NCBI GenBank assembly: GCA_013288385.1
Contig: JABDBZ010000001.1
Location: forward strand, 1 to 64,000
Direction of reading: 5' to 3'
DNA length: 64,000 bases
Origin: Bacteroidota bacterium
GTDB lineage: Bacteria > Bacteroidota > Bacteroidia > B-17B0 > Aurantibacillaceae
In this document: piece after piece, positions 26,857-36,943 of the stretch
How positions within the stretch are numbered: position 1 is the first letter of the stretch
Layout: every line of letters starts with the position of its first letter
Program-made: the position numbers and the translations under genes
The notes under the pieces: generated by a model
What the model saw: the letters and a program-made list of their open reading frames with translations, nothing else
The model's database searches: none
Told to the model about the DNA's origin: nothing

Positions 26857-27705
26857 ATGTTTAAAAGCTGGTTACCCATAACACGTATTAAAATCTTCGG
26901 AGCAAAGATTCTTTATAAGGTTACAACTTTATTTGTGGGTAAAGAGAAACGTGTAATTGATAGAGATGGTGTTAAATACGAGGTTGATTTAGCTGAAGGC
27001 ATCGAATTATCTCTTTTTTTATTCGGGAAATTTCAAAGTCACATTACTAATAATTCTTTCTTAAAAATAAAGGAAGATTTTACAATTATTGATATTGGCG
27101 CAAATGTGGGCTTAATGACCATGCAATTTGCGAAGTTAATACCTAAAGGAAGTGTGTATTCTTTTGAACCAACATTTTATGCTTTAGAAAGATTAAAACG
27201 GAATTTAGATTTGAATCCTGAATTAGCAAAAAGAGTTACGGTTATTAATTCATTTGTATCAGAAAAATCAGATATTAATCCGGATATTATTGCATATAGC
27301 AGTTGGAAAGTAAATGGTGAACGAGGAGACAGCGATCATCCTGTACATTTAGGAACACCGAAAAACTCGGAAGGAGTGCCATCTATTAGTCTGAATGATT
27401 TTATAGAAAAACAAAATATTCAGAAGATAGATTTCATAAAAATTGATACTGACGGTCATGAATACGAAGTATTTAAAGGTGCCGACAAAGCTATTGTTAA
27501 ATACAAACCGGTAATTATTTTTGAAATAGGTTTATATGTAATGGATGAAAAGAAAATTTCATTTGATTTTTATTTCAACTATTTCAAAAATTTGAATTAC
27601 AGATTGGTTGATACAAAAACTGAAAAAGAAATTGATCTAACCAATTATACCAGGTATATTCCTAAGAATGGAAGCACTGATCTGATCGCGATTCCGAGGC
27701 AATAA
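26857..27705 (+). CDS. FkbM-family methyltransferase
   Basis: 282 residues. Methyltransferase motif I (IIDIGANVGLMTMQFAK, about residues 74-90), SVYSFEPTFYALERLKRNL (motif II with acidic Glu), and the FkbM hallmark FIKIDTDGHEYEVFKGA (about 190-206). The family O-methylates sugars or polyketides; in glycan clusters it usually caps sugar hydroxyls. A second, distinct FkbM gene lies at 29926-30681 on the opposite strand, with a T9SS substrate between them. Acceptor unknown. Confidence 0.92.
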   Translation: MFKSWLPITRIKIFGAKILYKVTTLFVGKEKRVIDRDGVKYEVDLAEGIELSLFLFGKFQSHITNNSFLKIKEDFTIIDIGANVGLMTMQFAKLIPKGSVYSFEPTFYALERLKRNLDLNPELAKRVTVINSFVSEKSDINPDIIAYSSWKVNGERGDSDHPVHLGTPKNSEGVPSISLNDFIEKQNIQKIDFIKIDTDGHEYEVFKGADKAIVKYKPVIIFEIGLYVMDEKKISFDFYFNYFKNLNYRLVDTKTEKEIDLTNYTRYIPKNGSTDLIAIPRQ

Positions 27706-27747
27706 GCCAAATTAGCATTTTAAAATTTTATTTTGTAAATTAGATAT

Positions 27748-29925
27748 ATGAAGTTTAATTCATTTATCTATACTTTTTTGTTTTTAGGCATTCTAAATAT
27801 TAATTTATTTTCACAAACCAATATAGAAACAAAACCTTGCGGGAGTATAAATATGGCTGTTAAACTGAAGGCCATGCATCAAGCAAGAAATGTAAATTCT
27901 TTGCAAACACAAAAAAATAATCCGACTAATTTATCTTCTGTAAATCAACCTTCGTCAACACTTTCGAAAATTACGAATCCAATTGTAAGCTCTCAATTCA
28001 TTCGTATATCAGGTTCTTCTGATATTTTTGGAAATTTATATACGAATGTAAAACCACTTCAGTACAACCATTATTTAAATGCGCTTACTTTTATTCAACG
28101 GAAAAGTGCAACCTACTCACCGTCTTCTGATGGAAATGCTGGAACAGTTGTTGCCATGATTGGTCGTAATTATGGCGCGACTTGGGATAGTACTTGTGTT
28201 TGGACAAATACACTAAATGTTGCACAAATACCTCAAGGTGCTTTATATGATCCACCTGTAAACTTAAACGTAAATAATAGTTACGTTATTGCAACAGGAG
28301 CTACTATGAGCGGCACAAATATTTCAGGGAGTTTTTATGCAAGTAAATTGACCGGTACTGTTGGAACAAATGCACCGGGACTAGATGAACAATTTTTCCC
28401 GAATACAACTACTTTTTCTACAACAACTTCGCCTTTAATGACAAAACATGATTACCCACAATTTGGATTTGCATCTACAGAAGATGGTGTTGTAAGAACA
28501 GTTGGAATGATTTATAATGATGTGAATGGAATCACAGATGCAGTAAAAGGTTTAAGAGGCGCCCATATTTCTAAAGGAATATTTACTGCCGGTGTAATGG
28601 TTTGGACATCCGACTCATTAATTCCACCAACGCTCATTAAAACAGACGGTTCAAAACAATTGTGGAGCCAGCCTTATATGGCTTTGAATGACGCAGGTAC
28701 AGTTGGGTATGTAATGATGCTTGGCTCCAGACAAGGAGCAACCGGATCTAATATTGGTTGGCAGCCTTTAATTTATAAAACAACAAATAGTGGTAACTCA
28801 TGGGTTTTAATTAATGGGGTCGATTTCAATTCAGGTAGCTACACTAAGATTTTGAATTCAATGTCTGTAATCAATACAAGTTCATTAACTAAAGTGCCTT
28901 TCTTTAATCCTTTTGAAGGAATTGATCTTACTATTGATGGAACTGGAAAATTGCATATTGTAACGACTATTCAAGGAACTGCAAAAAGTGATGTTGATTC
29001 ATTAACCTATATTCATCAATACACATTGGCAACTCAACCTTCGACTGAACAATATTCCTGGCAATATAAAAATAATGCTTGGCCTTATATTTTCGATTTC
29101 ACAGGTGATGGAACTGCACAATGGGGATTAACAATCATTGATTCTATTGGCACCGAAGGGCCTTCTAATATTGCAAGTATGCCGGGTTTTACTTCTAATC
29201 CGTGGGCAAATCAAAGTCAAATCAATCCTGTGAGTTCAACAATGCGTCTTCAAATGTCTAGAACTTACGATGGGAGTTCAATAATATATACTTGGGCTGA
29301 ATCGGATACAACGTTAACAACTAATTCTTTAAAATGGAATGAATTCCCAAATGTGCACGTTAGATCACTTCGAGTTTGCGATTGGGTATTTAGCAAAGAT
29401 GAATATTTGGTTTCTTCGCCACCGTCAGGTTTTAATCCCAAAGTAAGAGACAAGGCATATTTTCATCATGTATCTCCTGTTACGCAATTTGGAACCACAA
29501 CGTCATCTTCTACGACTTATACAATTCCCTTAACTGTATCAAATAACACACAAAAAGATGGGAATCTTCCGGTGGATCATTATTTAGGTAAGGCTACAAT
29601 TACTTTTACGTATGATCCGAGTAATTATTTGATTTGTTTACCAGAAGGCGTTAAATCAAATCATTTAAGTTCTATGCAATTTCAAGCATTTCCAAATCCT
29701 TTTACCTCAAATCTCAATTTGAAATTTAATTTATCGCAAGCTGAAACTATAAATATTGAGATGTATAATTATGTTGGTCAGAAAATTTCTTCTTATTCAA
29801 TAAGAGGAGAGTCGGGCGAAAATAATTATGAAGTAAAAAATACCGAACAATTAAAATCAGGTATTTATTTTATAAAATTAAAATTGCTACAAGGAGATGT
29901 TGTGACGAAAGTAATTAAAGAATAG
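27748..29925 (+). CDS. Secreted protein with T9SS type A sorting domain, probable beta-propeller
   Basis: 725 residues. Signal peptide MKFNSFIYTFLFLGILNINL followed by FSQ. The mature region has Asp-box-like turns (RNYGATWDST, TTNSGNSWVLI) and repeated WTSDS/LWSQPYMALND strands, as in sialidase- or BNR-type beta-propellers, but no catalytic sialidase Arg triad can be assigned. The last 75 residues are a type A CTD (FPNPFTSNLNLKF, IEMYNYVGQKI, LKSGIYFIKLKLLQG, VTKVIKE), which sends the protein through T9SS and is normally cleaved on the surface. It ends base-to-base against the stop codon of the convergent FkbM gene. Confidence 0.9.
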   Translation: MKFNSFIYTFLFLGILNINLFSQTNIETKPCGSINMAVKLKAMHQARNVNSLQTQKNNPTNLSSVNQPSSTLSKITNPIVSSQFIRISGSSDIFGNLYTNVKPLQYNHYLNALTFIQRKSATYSPSSDGNAGTVVAMIGRNYGATWDSTCVWTNTLNVAQIPQGALYDPPVNLNVNNSYVIATGATMSGTNISGSFYASKLTGTVGTNAPGLDEQFFPNTTTFSTTTSPLMTKHDYPQFGFASTEDGVVRTVGMIYNDVNGITDAVKGLRGAHISKGIFTAGVMVWTSDSLIPPTLIKTDGSKQLWSQPYMALNDAGTVGYVMMLGSRQGATGSNIGWQPLIYKTTNSGNSWVLINGVDFNSGSYTKILNSMSVINTSSLTKVPFFNPFEGIDLTIDGTGKLHIVTTIQGTAKSDVDSLTYIHQYTLATQPSTEQYSWQYKNNAWPYIFDFTGDGTAQWGLTIIDSIGTEGPSNIASMPGFTSNPWANQSQINPVSSTMRLQMSRTYDGSSIIYTWAESDTTLTTNSLKWNEFPNVHVRSLRVCDWVFSKDEYLVSSPPSGFNPKVRDKAYFHHVSPVTQFGTTTSSSTTYTIPLTVSNNTQKDGNLPVDHYLGKATITFTYDPSNYLICLPEGVKSNHLSSMQFQAFPNPFTSNLNLKFNLSQAETINIEMYNYVGQKISSYSIRGESGENNYEVKNTEQLKSGIYFIKLKLLQGDVVTKVIKE

Positions 29926-30681
29926 TTACCCTTTCTTTTCTATCAAAACATTAAAACTAAATTCAAAAGGTTTATCATTATTTTCTACGATATAATTTCT
30001 ATCAAGTAAAGATATTTTTCCTTCATCAATTAATTTAAATTGGTAGTTGAGTTTACCAAAGAAGTCGTAGAACTCAATAGCAGAAGTGCCTGCACGCTTA
30101 AAGCCATGTGGCCAGTATTCTGCAATAATTTTAATATTATTGTTTGAACTCAATAAGTTTTGCATGCCTTTAAAAGCGGTTAACTCAAAACCCTGAATAT
30201 CTATTTTGATGAAATTAATTTTTTCAAGGCTTTTATTTTTCAAAAGTTCATCAATACTGTTCGCGTTTATTTCTTCAACAGAATCATAATTATTCACAGG
30301 ATAAGTACGGTGATCTACATTCAATAATTTTGATTTATAAACTTTGATGATTTCCGATTTATCAGAAACCGCTAAATTAAAAAGTTTGATGTTTTTATTC
30401 TCGGAAGTATTTTTAACTAAGTAATTATAATTTGTTTTGTCAGGTTCAAAGCAATAAACCTGCCCTTTTTCACCAACAATGTCCGAAATAATTTTAGCGT
30501 AGAAACCAATGTTAGCACCTATATCCAGAACATAATCATTGGGTTTGATTAATTTTTTTAGTAATTCAATTTCATGAAAATCGTTTTTGTTTTTAAAACG
30601 CGTATAAGTAAAATTATAAAGCGGGAAACAATTTTTATAAAGCCAGTTCCCTATTTTTATTTTGGTGTAATTAAAGTCCAT
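29926..30681 (-). CDS. FkbM-family methyltransferase
   Basis: 251 residues. Motif I VLDIGANIGFYAKIISD (about residues 50-66), QVYCFEPDKTNYNYLVKN, and FIKIDIQGFELTAFKGMQNL near residue 158 define the family. Only weakly similar to the FkbM protein encoded at 26857-27705, so not a recent duplicate. It follows the GT39-like gene by 9 nt and is the last gene of the minus-strand run dnaE, 1494-residue protein, GT39, FkbM. Probably methylates a glycan handled by its neighbours (inference). Confidence 0.92.
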   Translation of the reverse strand: MDFNYTKIKIGNWLYKNCFPLYNFTYTRFKNKNDFHEIELLKKLIKPNDYVLDIGANIGFYAKIISDIVGEKGQVYCFEPDKTNYNYLVKNTSENKNIKLFNLAVSDKSEIIKVYKSKLLNVDHRTYPVNNYDSVEEINANSIDELLKNKSLEKINFIKIDIQGFELTAFKGMQNLLSSNNNIKIIAEYWPHGFKRAGTSAIEFYDFFGKLNYQFKLIDEGKISLLDRNYIVENNDKPFEFSFNVLIEKKG

Positions 30682-30690
30682 GTAAATTTA

Positions 30691-32415
30691 TCAGTATTTA
30701 ATTTCGTATAAAGTAGCTTCTTCTGAATCACCAATAGTTTTTACCAAACGTAATTTTGCAGGATATTTTTGTGCGATAGGATAAACAATATTATGTAATG
30801 TATTAATAATTTCTCCTGTGTTTTTTGTTGGATCGATTCGCAAATTAGCTAATAATACATGCGTGACTTTATTGCGTTTAAAGATTGCTAAAGCACTATC
30901 GGGGTTAGATTGGTTAGTTTGTGGATCTTTTGCAAATACAGAGTAAATTGGAAAAAAATGTTTCCCTTTTCCATACACAAAACTCATTGGCGCTTTTCTA
31001 CAGGCAATTAAACTGCTCTGCGGCAAGCTATCCGCACACCAGGCGCTGATTTTTAAATAATTTTGCCAATCAGGTGTATAGCCATAATAAATATCTCCTT
31101 TTAAATTTTTGGTTACAATTGGTATGTTTTTTATCCCTCTCGAAAAACTGGATATAAACAAAGAGCCTGTGATTAAAAATAAAAATGCAACGAACACGCG
31201 TTGATTGAAATTATCCTTCTTAAAAAATTCATATAAACCATAACCTATTCCTAATAAAAATGCCGGCATATGTACTAAAATGAAACGAGGTTGATCCCAG
31301 CGAGCTTGCAACACAAAGAAAGTACCAAATGAAATTGTTCCCGCAAAAAACACTAAAAACGAAATAATATATTGTTTGTTCTTAACGGCCTTATACAAAC
31401 CATAAAATGTAAGAAACAAAACGATGATAGAAAGAAATACCAAAGCCGGACTCATTTTTGCAACCGTTTCGCCATTTTGTTCTATCATTTCTCTTCCTGC
31501 AAATTGCTCGTCCATAAAACCTAAGATCTGATAAAAGCGTTTACCTAAATACAAACCAATGTTATCTGTAAACCTCCCAAAGAAACCCGCTAAGTCTTCT
31601 TGACCTTGTGTTGCGTCATAAGGATCTTTGTTTAATAAAATGCTCATTTGAGAAGAATATTGTACAGCTGATTTACCCCAAATAACACCTTTAATAAATT
31701 CATACAACATCTTAAATATTCCAAAAGAGACCAAAGCAATTGTTGCTTTTTTATATTCTTTTCTGAAAAAGTAAAATAAAATAATTGCTGCGACTCCAAA
31801 TATTAAAATGTTTTTGGCAAGAGTCAAGATCATCATTAATAAACCCAGCAATAACCAACGTTTGTAATCAATTTTTAAATTGTCGCTGATTGGATTTTCA
31901 CCAAAATTATAATTGCAAAAGAAATAAAAGAAAGTTGCTTGCATCAACATATAAAAAGCTTCTGAAAAAGTCTGACTTGAATAATAAAGAACCAAATGAT
32001 TGATACAAATAAAAGTAAACACAAAATATTTTAAAACATCCGGTACTTTTTTATCAATTGCTTTGTAATATAAAATGGCGCCAATAATAAAAAATAAAAA
32101 AGAAAATAATTTGAAAACAATTAAATTTGTTCCAAACACTAAAGTAAGTAATGCCAAAAACATGGGGTACATGGGTGCATTGGCGGTATAATAATAATTA
32201 GGAAATTCATGTACGTATTTATAACCCGCTTCAATGTATAACGAATCGTCATGAGCTTCACTTACTCTTGCATTAAAATTAATGATTGCAAGAAGAATGC
32301 CTGTAAACAAAATAAAGTAAAATGTTCGTTTGTGAGAAAGGAATTTACTTAATCTGTCATAAATAGAATTAGAGCCTGAGTTTTTTTTAGGAACTGTCTT
32401 TTGTGCTTTAGCCAT
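30691..32415 (-). CDS. Membrane glycosyltransferase, GT39/ArnT-like
   Basis: 574 residues with about ten to twelve transmembrane helices and a C-terminal periplasmic domain from about residue 440. The first extracytoplasmic loop has ARVSEAHDDSLYIEAGY, with the acidic pair expected for the catalytic loop of lipid-linked-sugar transferases (GT39/GT83). These enzymes use polyprenyl-phosphate sugars to modify lipids or proteins outside the inner membrane. The family assignment rests on topology and that motif, so the exact substrate is unknown. Between the 1494-residue protein (34-nt gap) and FkbM (9-nt gap). Confidence 0.8.
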   Translation of the reverse strand: MAKAQKTVPKKNSGSNSIYDRLSKFLSHKRTFYFILFTGILLAIINFNARVSEAHDDSLYIEAGYKYVHEFPNYYYTANAPMYPMFLALLTLVFGTNLIVFKLFSFLFFIIGAILYYKAIDKKVPDVLKYFVFTFICINHLVLYYSSQTFSEAFYMLMQATFFYFFCNYNFGENPISDNLKIDYKRWLLLGLLMMILTLAKNILIFGVAAIILFYFFRKEYKKATIALVSFGIFKMLYEFIKGVIWGKSAVQYSSQMSILLNKDPYDATQGQEDLAGFFGRFTDNIGLYLGKRFYQILGFMDEQFAGREMIEQNGETVAKMSPALVFLSIIVLFLTFYGLYKAVKNKQYIISFLVFFAGTISFGTFFVLQARWDQPRFILVHMPAFLLGIGYGLYEFFKKDNFNQRVFVAFLFLITGSLFISSFSRGIKNIPIVTKNLKGDIYYGYTPDWQNYLKISAWCADSLPQSSLIACRKAPMSFVYGKGKHFFPIYSVFAKDPQTNQSNPDSALAIFKRNKVTHVLLANLRIDPTKNTGEIINTLHNIVYPIAQKYPAKLRLVKTIGDSEEATLYEIKY

Positions 32416-32449
32416 TTTATAAAAATCGATATTATTAAATTAAAAATTA

Positions 32450-35400
32450 TTAATTCTCATCTTTATCTTTGTCGTCATCCTTTGTTTCTTTTTCAGTAAC
32501 ATTGTTTCTTAAGAAATTATTTTTGCTGGCCTCGCTACCAATTGTAAATTGAAAGGACGGACCTTTTTCTACATTTTGTTTTTTGCTCTTAGGTTTCAGT
32601 TCTTTGATGATTTCATTGAATTCTTTATTTGAACTCACCGCCTTCATGGTTCCGTTCACAAATTCAAAATAATACCAGGTGTTTGGATCGGGAGCCAAAT
32701 AAATGTAAATCCTATCTTTTCTATTTCTTGTTTTTTCAATCTTTATAAGTCCGGGAAACTCCCTATTGATTTCATTTTTCAGAATATTTCCTAATCCAAT
32801 ATTACCTTCTGTTATAAAAGCCTTTTTACCTGGGTTGTAATTCAGATTTAATTTATTAAAGAAAAAAGTCTTTTCTAATTCATCAGGGAATCTGCGAATG
32901 CTTCCATCCAAATTTAACTCTGTAATTAAATTATCAGCTTTGTCTTTACCAACAATTTCTGCCAGTCCTTTTGTGAAAAACTCCGAACCAAAATCTGTTG
33001 CCGGTGCACTGTTTGAATATACTTGTAAATCTTTAGCCATTGTTTTTAAAGCTTTACTTTCAAAAAAGAAATCTACGGTCATCATTAAATTGATGTCAAC
33101 AGAGTCATTTACAAAATGACTGGCATTACCCACAGTATTCAAAGTAACTTGACCAAGATCGGCACCAAGTTGAAATTTACCTTCACCATGTACTGTACAA
33201 TTTTCAGTATTCAAACTTAAATAATTTCCAGGTAAATTTTGTTCAACTAATTTCTCTTTATTTGAGATGCGATATTCTTTTGCGTCAGTTTCATAAGTTA
33301 AAAAACCATCAGCATTTACTAATTCTTTATCATTTCTTGAATTCCTTAAAGATAAAAATCCTGAATAAACAGCAGTTGTATCAAGCGAATACATGATGGC
33401 ATTCACAACTGGTTTGCCATTCATGTCTACTGCATCTTTTGGTATTGGAATTAAAATATCTTTTGGATTGATCTCCCCGTTAAATTTTAAATAGGCTTTT
33501 CTGATTTGTTTGCAACCATGTACAATTTGTGTACCGCCGTCGAAAAATAAAAATTGATTAGTCGCTTCTAAACGTACTTTACCTGCAAAACTAAAGTAAT
33601 CATTGAATTTGAATTTGTCTTTTTCTGCAATTTTACCCTCAGCAACTGTTTGACCTGCTGTATCTGGTTGAATACTGGCAAATTTAATATTGAAAGCATT
33701 TTCATTTTCATCTAAATATTGGTAGTCTCCTGAAGCTAAGTAAGATTTCCTTCCAAAAATATTTGCTGTTACATTTCTTACGGTGTGATATTTTGTTACA
33801 ATGTTTGCCAATAGTTTTGCTTTTTCTAAAGTATCAATCACCGCATTTTTAAAAATGGTTACTTCTCCATTATCTGGGAAAATACGAGCGTCCGCTACAT
33901 TTATAAAAGGAACATTTTTGCAGGAAATAATATATTTTCGTGTATTATATTTTGCGGCTGGTGCAAAAAAGAAAAGTGAATCTTGTTTTGGATGGATACT
34001 AATAAACTTAGGGCCATCCAAATCGAGTGCATTTTCAACATTTGCATCCAGTTTTTTCTGATCGTCACCCAATTCAATATCTTCATTATCCATAAACCAT
34101 TTAAAACGATCCATGTATGCGATATATTGGTTTTTATCAAACCTAACGTAAGATCCTTCACCATTTGTAATAAAAGAACCTTCTCTTTTATCAAAATCAA
34201 TTGTTGAGTTAACGTTTACAGTGGAGAAGGTAAAGCCATCTTCGTCGTGTGCCTGCAAATGAAAGTCGGCTGTATCAGCAAAAAATTTCCGCTTGATAAA
34301 TAATATATTTCCTGAAACAAGATCTGCTTTTTCAAAATCTACCCTACCATTGCCGGTGAGTTGTTTTTTTGTAAGATCAAATCGCCCACTAAATTTAGCT
34401 TTTTCTTTGTAAATCGTAAATGGTTTTTTAATATTTTTTGTTTGTAGTAAATCTTTATAAGGCATATAATGCAAGTTTACAGTATCACCATGTGCAACAG
34501 GAAATTCATTTGGATTATCTTGCTCTTGTATATCAAATGTTTGTGCCACCGCATTTGTTGAATCCGGGAAAAATAAAAAGTCTTGAGAATGTGATATAGA
34601 AGGGCCAAATTTTAGATCACCACTTCCTCTTAAACCTTTATCACTTAAACGAATTTCAGCATCGTAGTTTGCTTTGCCACCATACATTGTAAGACCACCC
34701 TCAGGTGTTTTACGAATGAACCCTAATGAATAATCTTTTTGTAAAGTTAATTTTTCTCTGAAGGTTGGAAAGATACCGGCTGAAGAAAAATCACCGTCGA
34801 ACTGCAAACTCTCATTTCTAAAATCATCCAAACTATCTAGAGTAAATGGATCGAGTTTGAAATAAAAATTATCACGATTATAAACACTTTTAAAAGTAGA
34901 ACGCTTATCATAATATGTAAAACTTTCTTTGAAACTTTGGAACTGCGGAAAGGTAGGAGCTCTTCCCCAACCACTTTTGTTTTTTGGGCCATCAATACGA
35001 AGTTCTCCATTTACATTTTCGATAACGGTTTTTACACGCTTGTAATTATAATTTCCATTAATATCAGGCTCATTTGAAACAACAAATATTCTAATGGAAT
35101 CAATTGTATTCATTTTTACTTTAAATTTTTCGTAATCAAATACAAAATCCTTTCCGTAAAATTCGAGCTTACCGGAAGATGTCATACCACTAAATTCAAA
35201 ATTTCTGTTCTTTTTTACATTCACTTCCTGGTCTTTTGGAAACACGAATACCTTTTGTGTATCACTCAATAATATTGATTTTACACCTCGTATTTTTAAA
35301 TCATAATTATTGTTTACTAAATTGAGTGTTGCATTGTCTTTGCCAGGTAACAATGAGTGAAACGTTATAATATCATAATCTTTTTTGTGTCTGTTATAAT

Positions 35401-36934
35401 CAATATAATCAAATAAACGTTGTTTAATTTTGATTATATCTGTTTCAGGTGTATAATCTATCAATCCAAAAATCGCTACTTTAAAAATAATTTGTCTGAG
35501 ATCAACAGCAAGATATTTCATGTATTTTGCAAGATCAACAACAGTAAAAGTAGAATCATTATTGTTTTTTACATAGTATTCATTGATCTTCTGAAGAATA
35601 CTCGCCTCGTCATTTCCCCTGATCTTGTCGTACCTTTCCTTGCTGAAAAAATTAGCCGATTCAAAGTAAGCTTCACCCTGGAAATTGATTGGTAAGAAAT
35701 TAAAATTAATTAAAGGTTCATCAATATCCCATGTTAATTGCTCAAAGTGCATGTCTAACATGTGATAGGTATTTGAAAATGGCGTTTTTTGTAAACCATC
35801 ATCAGTACGTAACATGGTGATCCTTCTTTTATCAACCTGATAAGTGAAACTTAATCCCGGATGAACAATGGAATCTTTATCGAGGGAAAATTTAATATAA
35901 GCAGGACTTGCAACAATTCGCTCTTTACTCATTCCAAAAGAACGCGCACTTATTTCTAAGAATTTAGCGCCATTTCTTTTGAAAATTATTTTGGCAGGAC
36001 TACCGGCCGTTCCAGACCCAACGAATTTTGGACCACGCATTCCAAATCCACCATCATAATCTATATCTGGATAAATATTTTTTACTACTAAACGTTTACT
36101 GTACGAATCAAAACGAGGATAAGTAATTTCTCCATTTTCCGTAATAATTCTATCAGAGAACCTTCCAATTTGTGGTTTATCAAAAAACTGTTTACCAACA
36201 AATGTTGCCGTATCACTTGCATAATTACCGGCCTTACAATCAATATTGAAACGTTTCAAAGTTGCATAAACACCGGCATCTAAGCCACACCTTGTCCAAC
36301 TTACTTTCCCACCTTTACAATAGAATCTTCCTGTATTTGGATAATAAACACCGCTTGTGTTTTCAACAGCAATACTATCACCCCGTGGATTTAATCCAAC
36401 TAATGTAACATCTTTAAAAGTAACTTTTGGTACACTATCATATTCAAAAGTATAGTTTTGTTCTAAGACATAATAAACGTAGGATGGAGATTTGTAAAAG
36501 ATATTACTTTTAAATGCATTTTCCCCAAGTGCAAAAAAGTCTTGAATGTTTTTATTTATTTTGCTAGTCATTATTTTTTCAGCGCACTTTTGATATTTTT
36601 CAAAATTTTCGATAGGCTGCTTGCTTTCAATATAATTGTAAATAATATTAAAGTAACTTAAGAAAAATGGATTTGGCTTCAGACGTTTGTTCGCCATTAA
36701 ATTAGATGTTTTGATAATAATTTCTTTAAAATAACCTGCAACATAATTTTGTTCCCACTTGGCAGTGAAGTCCTTCATGTAGCCCTCAGCTTCAATTCTG
36801 CTGCCGGTATTATCAATGAAGTAGAGATTGAGATCAGACAAAAATTTTAAGGTGTCGTTAGAAAGCTGATCTTTTTTTTGAGAAAAACTCAAAAAGGAAA
36901 TAAAACAAAAAAATAATAAAATGATTTTACGCAT
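32450..36934 (-). CDS. Very large secreted protein of unknown function, OstA-like beta segments
   Basis: 1494 residues with a signal peptide (MRKIILLFFCFISFLSFS) and no CTD or lipobox. The whole length is rich in alternating strands. Segments such as FSGRFDLTKKQLTGNGRVDF, SGNILFIKRKFFADTADFHL and YVRFDKNQYIAYMDRFKWFM read like the serial strands of LptA/OstA beta-jellyroll or AsmA-type proteins. The last 40 residues are charged and probably disordered (ETKDDDKDKDEN). I do not recognise a family. It follows dnaE by 9 nt and precedes a GT39-like enzyme; the glycan neighbourhood makes an envelope-assembly role reasonable but unproven. Confidence 0.8.
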   Translation of the reverse strand: MRKIILLFFCFISFLSFSQKKDQLSNDTLKFLSDLNLYFIDNTGSRIEAEGYMKDFTAKWEQNYVAGYFKEIIIKTSNLMANKRLKPNPFFLSYFNIIYNYIESKQPIENFEKYQKCAEKIMTSKINKNIQDFFALGENAFKSNIFYKSPSYVYYVLEQNYTFEYDSVPKVTFKDVTLVGLNPRGDSIAVENTSGVYYPNTGRFYCKGGKVSWTRCGLDAGVYATLKRFNIDCKAGNYASDTATFVGKQFFDKPQIGRFSDRIITENGEITYPRFDSYSKRLVVKNIYPDIDYDGGFGMRGPKFVGSGTAGSPAKIIFKRNGAKFLEISARSFGMSKERIVASPAYIKFSLDKDSIVHPGLSFTYQVDKRRITMLRTDDGLQKTPFSNTYHMLDMHFEQLTWDIDEPLINFNFLPINFQGEAYFESANFFSKERYDKIRGNDEASILQKINEYYVKNNNDSTFTVVDLAKYMKYLAVDLRQIIFKVAIFGLIDYTPETDIIKIKQRLFDYIDYNRHKKDYDIITFHSLLPGKDNATLNLVNNNYDLKIRGVKSILLSDTQKVFVFPKDQEVNVKKNRNFEFSGMTSSGKLEFYGKDFVFDYEKFKVKMNTIDSIRIFVVSNEPDINGNYNYKRVKTVIENVNGELRIDGPKNKSGWGRAPTFPQFQSFKESFTYYDKRSTFKSVYNRDNFYFKLDPFTLDSLDDFRNESLQFDGDFSSAGIFPTFREKLTLQKDYSLGFIRKTPEGGLTMYGGKANYDAEIRLSDKGLRGSGDLKFGPSISHSQDFLFFPDSTNAVAQTFDIQEQDNPNEFPVAHGDTVNLHYMPYKDLLQTKNIKKPFTIYKEKAKFSGRFDLTKKQLTGNGRVDFEKADLVSGNILFIKRKFFADTADFHLQAHDEDGFTFSTVNVNSTIDFDKREGSFITNGEGSYVRFDKNQYIAYMDRFKWFMDNEDIELGDDQKKLDANVENALDLDGPKFISIHPKQDSLFFFAPAAKYNTRKYIISCKNVPFINVADARIFPDNGEVTIFKNAVIDTLEKAKLLANIVTKYHTVRNVTANIFGRKSYLASGDYQYLDENENAFNIKFASIQPDTAGQTVAEGKIAEKDKFKFNDYFSFAGKVRLEATNQFLFFDGGTQIVHGCKQIRKAYLKFNGEINPKDILIPIPKDAVDMNGKPVVNAIMYSLDTTAVYSGFLSLRNSRNDKELVNADGFLTYETDAKEYRISNKEKLVEQNLPGNYLSLNTENCTVHGEGKFQLGADLGQVTLNTVGNASHFVNDSVDINLMMTVDFFFESKALKTMAKDLQVYSNSAPATDFGSEFFTKGLAEIVGKDKADNLITELNLDGSIRRFPDELEKTFFFNKLNLNYNPGKKAFITEGNIGLGNILKNEINREFPGLIKIEKTRNRKDRIYIYLAPDPNTWYYFEFVNGTMKAVSSNKEFNEIIKELKPKSKKQNVEKGPSFQFTIGSEASKNNFLRNNVTEKETKDDDKDKDEN

Positions 36935-36943
36935 AAGAGCGGG

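Noticed and set aside
33801-34207. Overlapping ORFs of 74-99 codons on both strands within the 1494-residue gene
   Set aside because: Shadows of the long ORF in other frames with no start context or recognisable product. The same holds for short ORFs inside dnaE, topA, GAPDH and the gldM genes.
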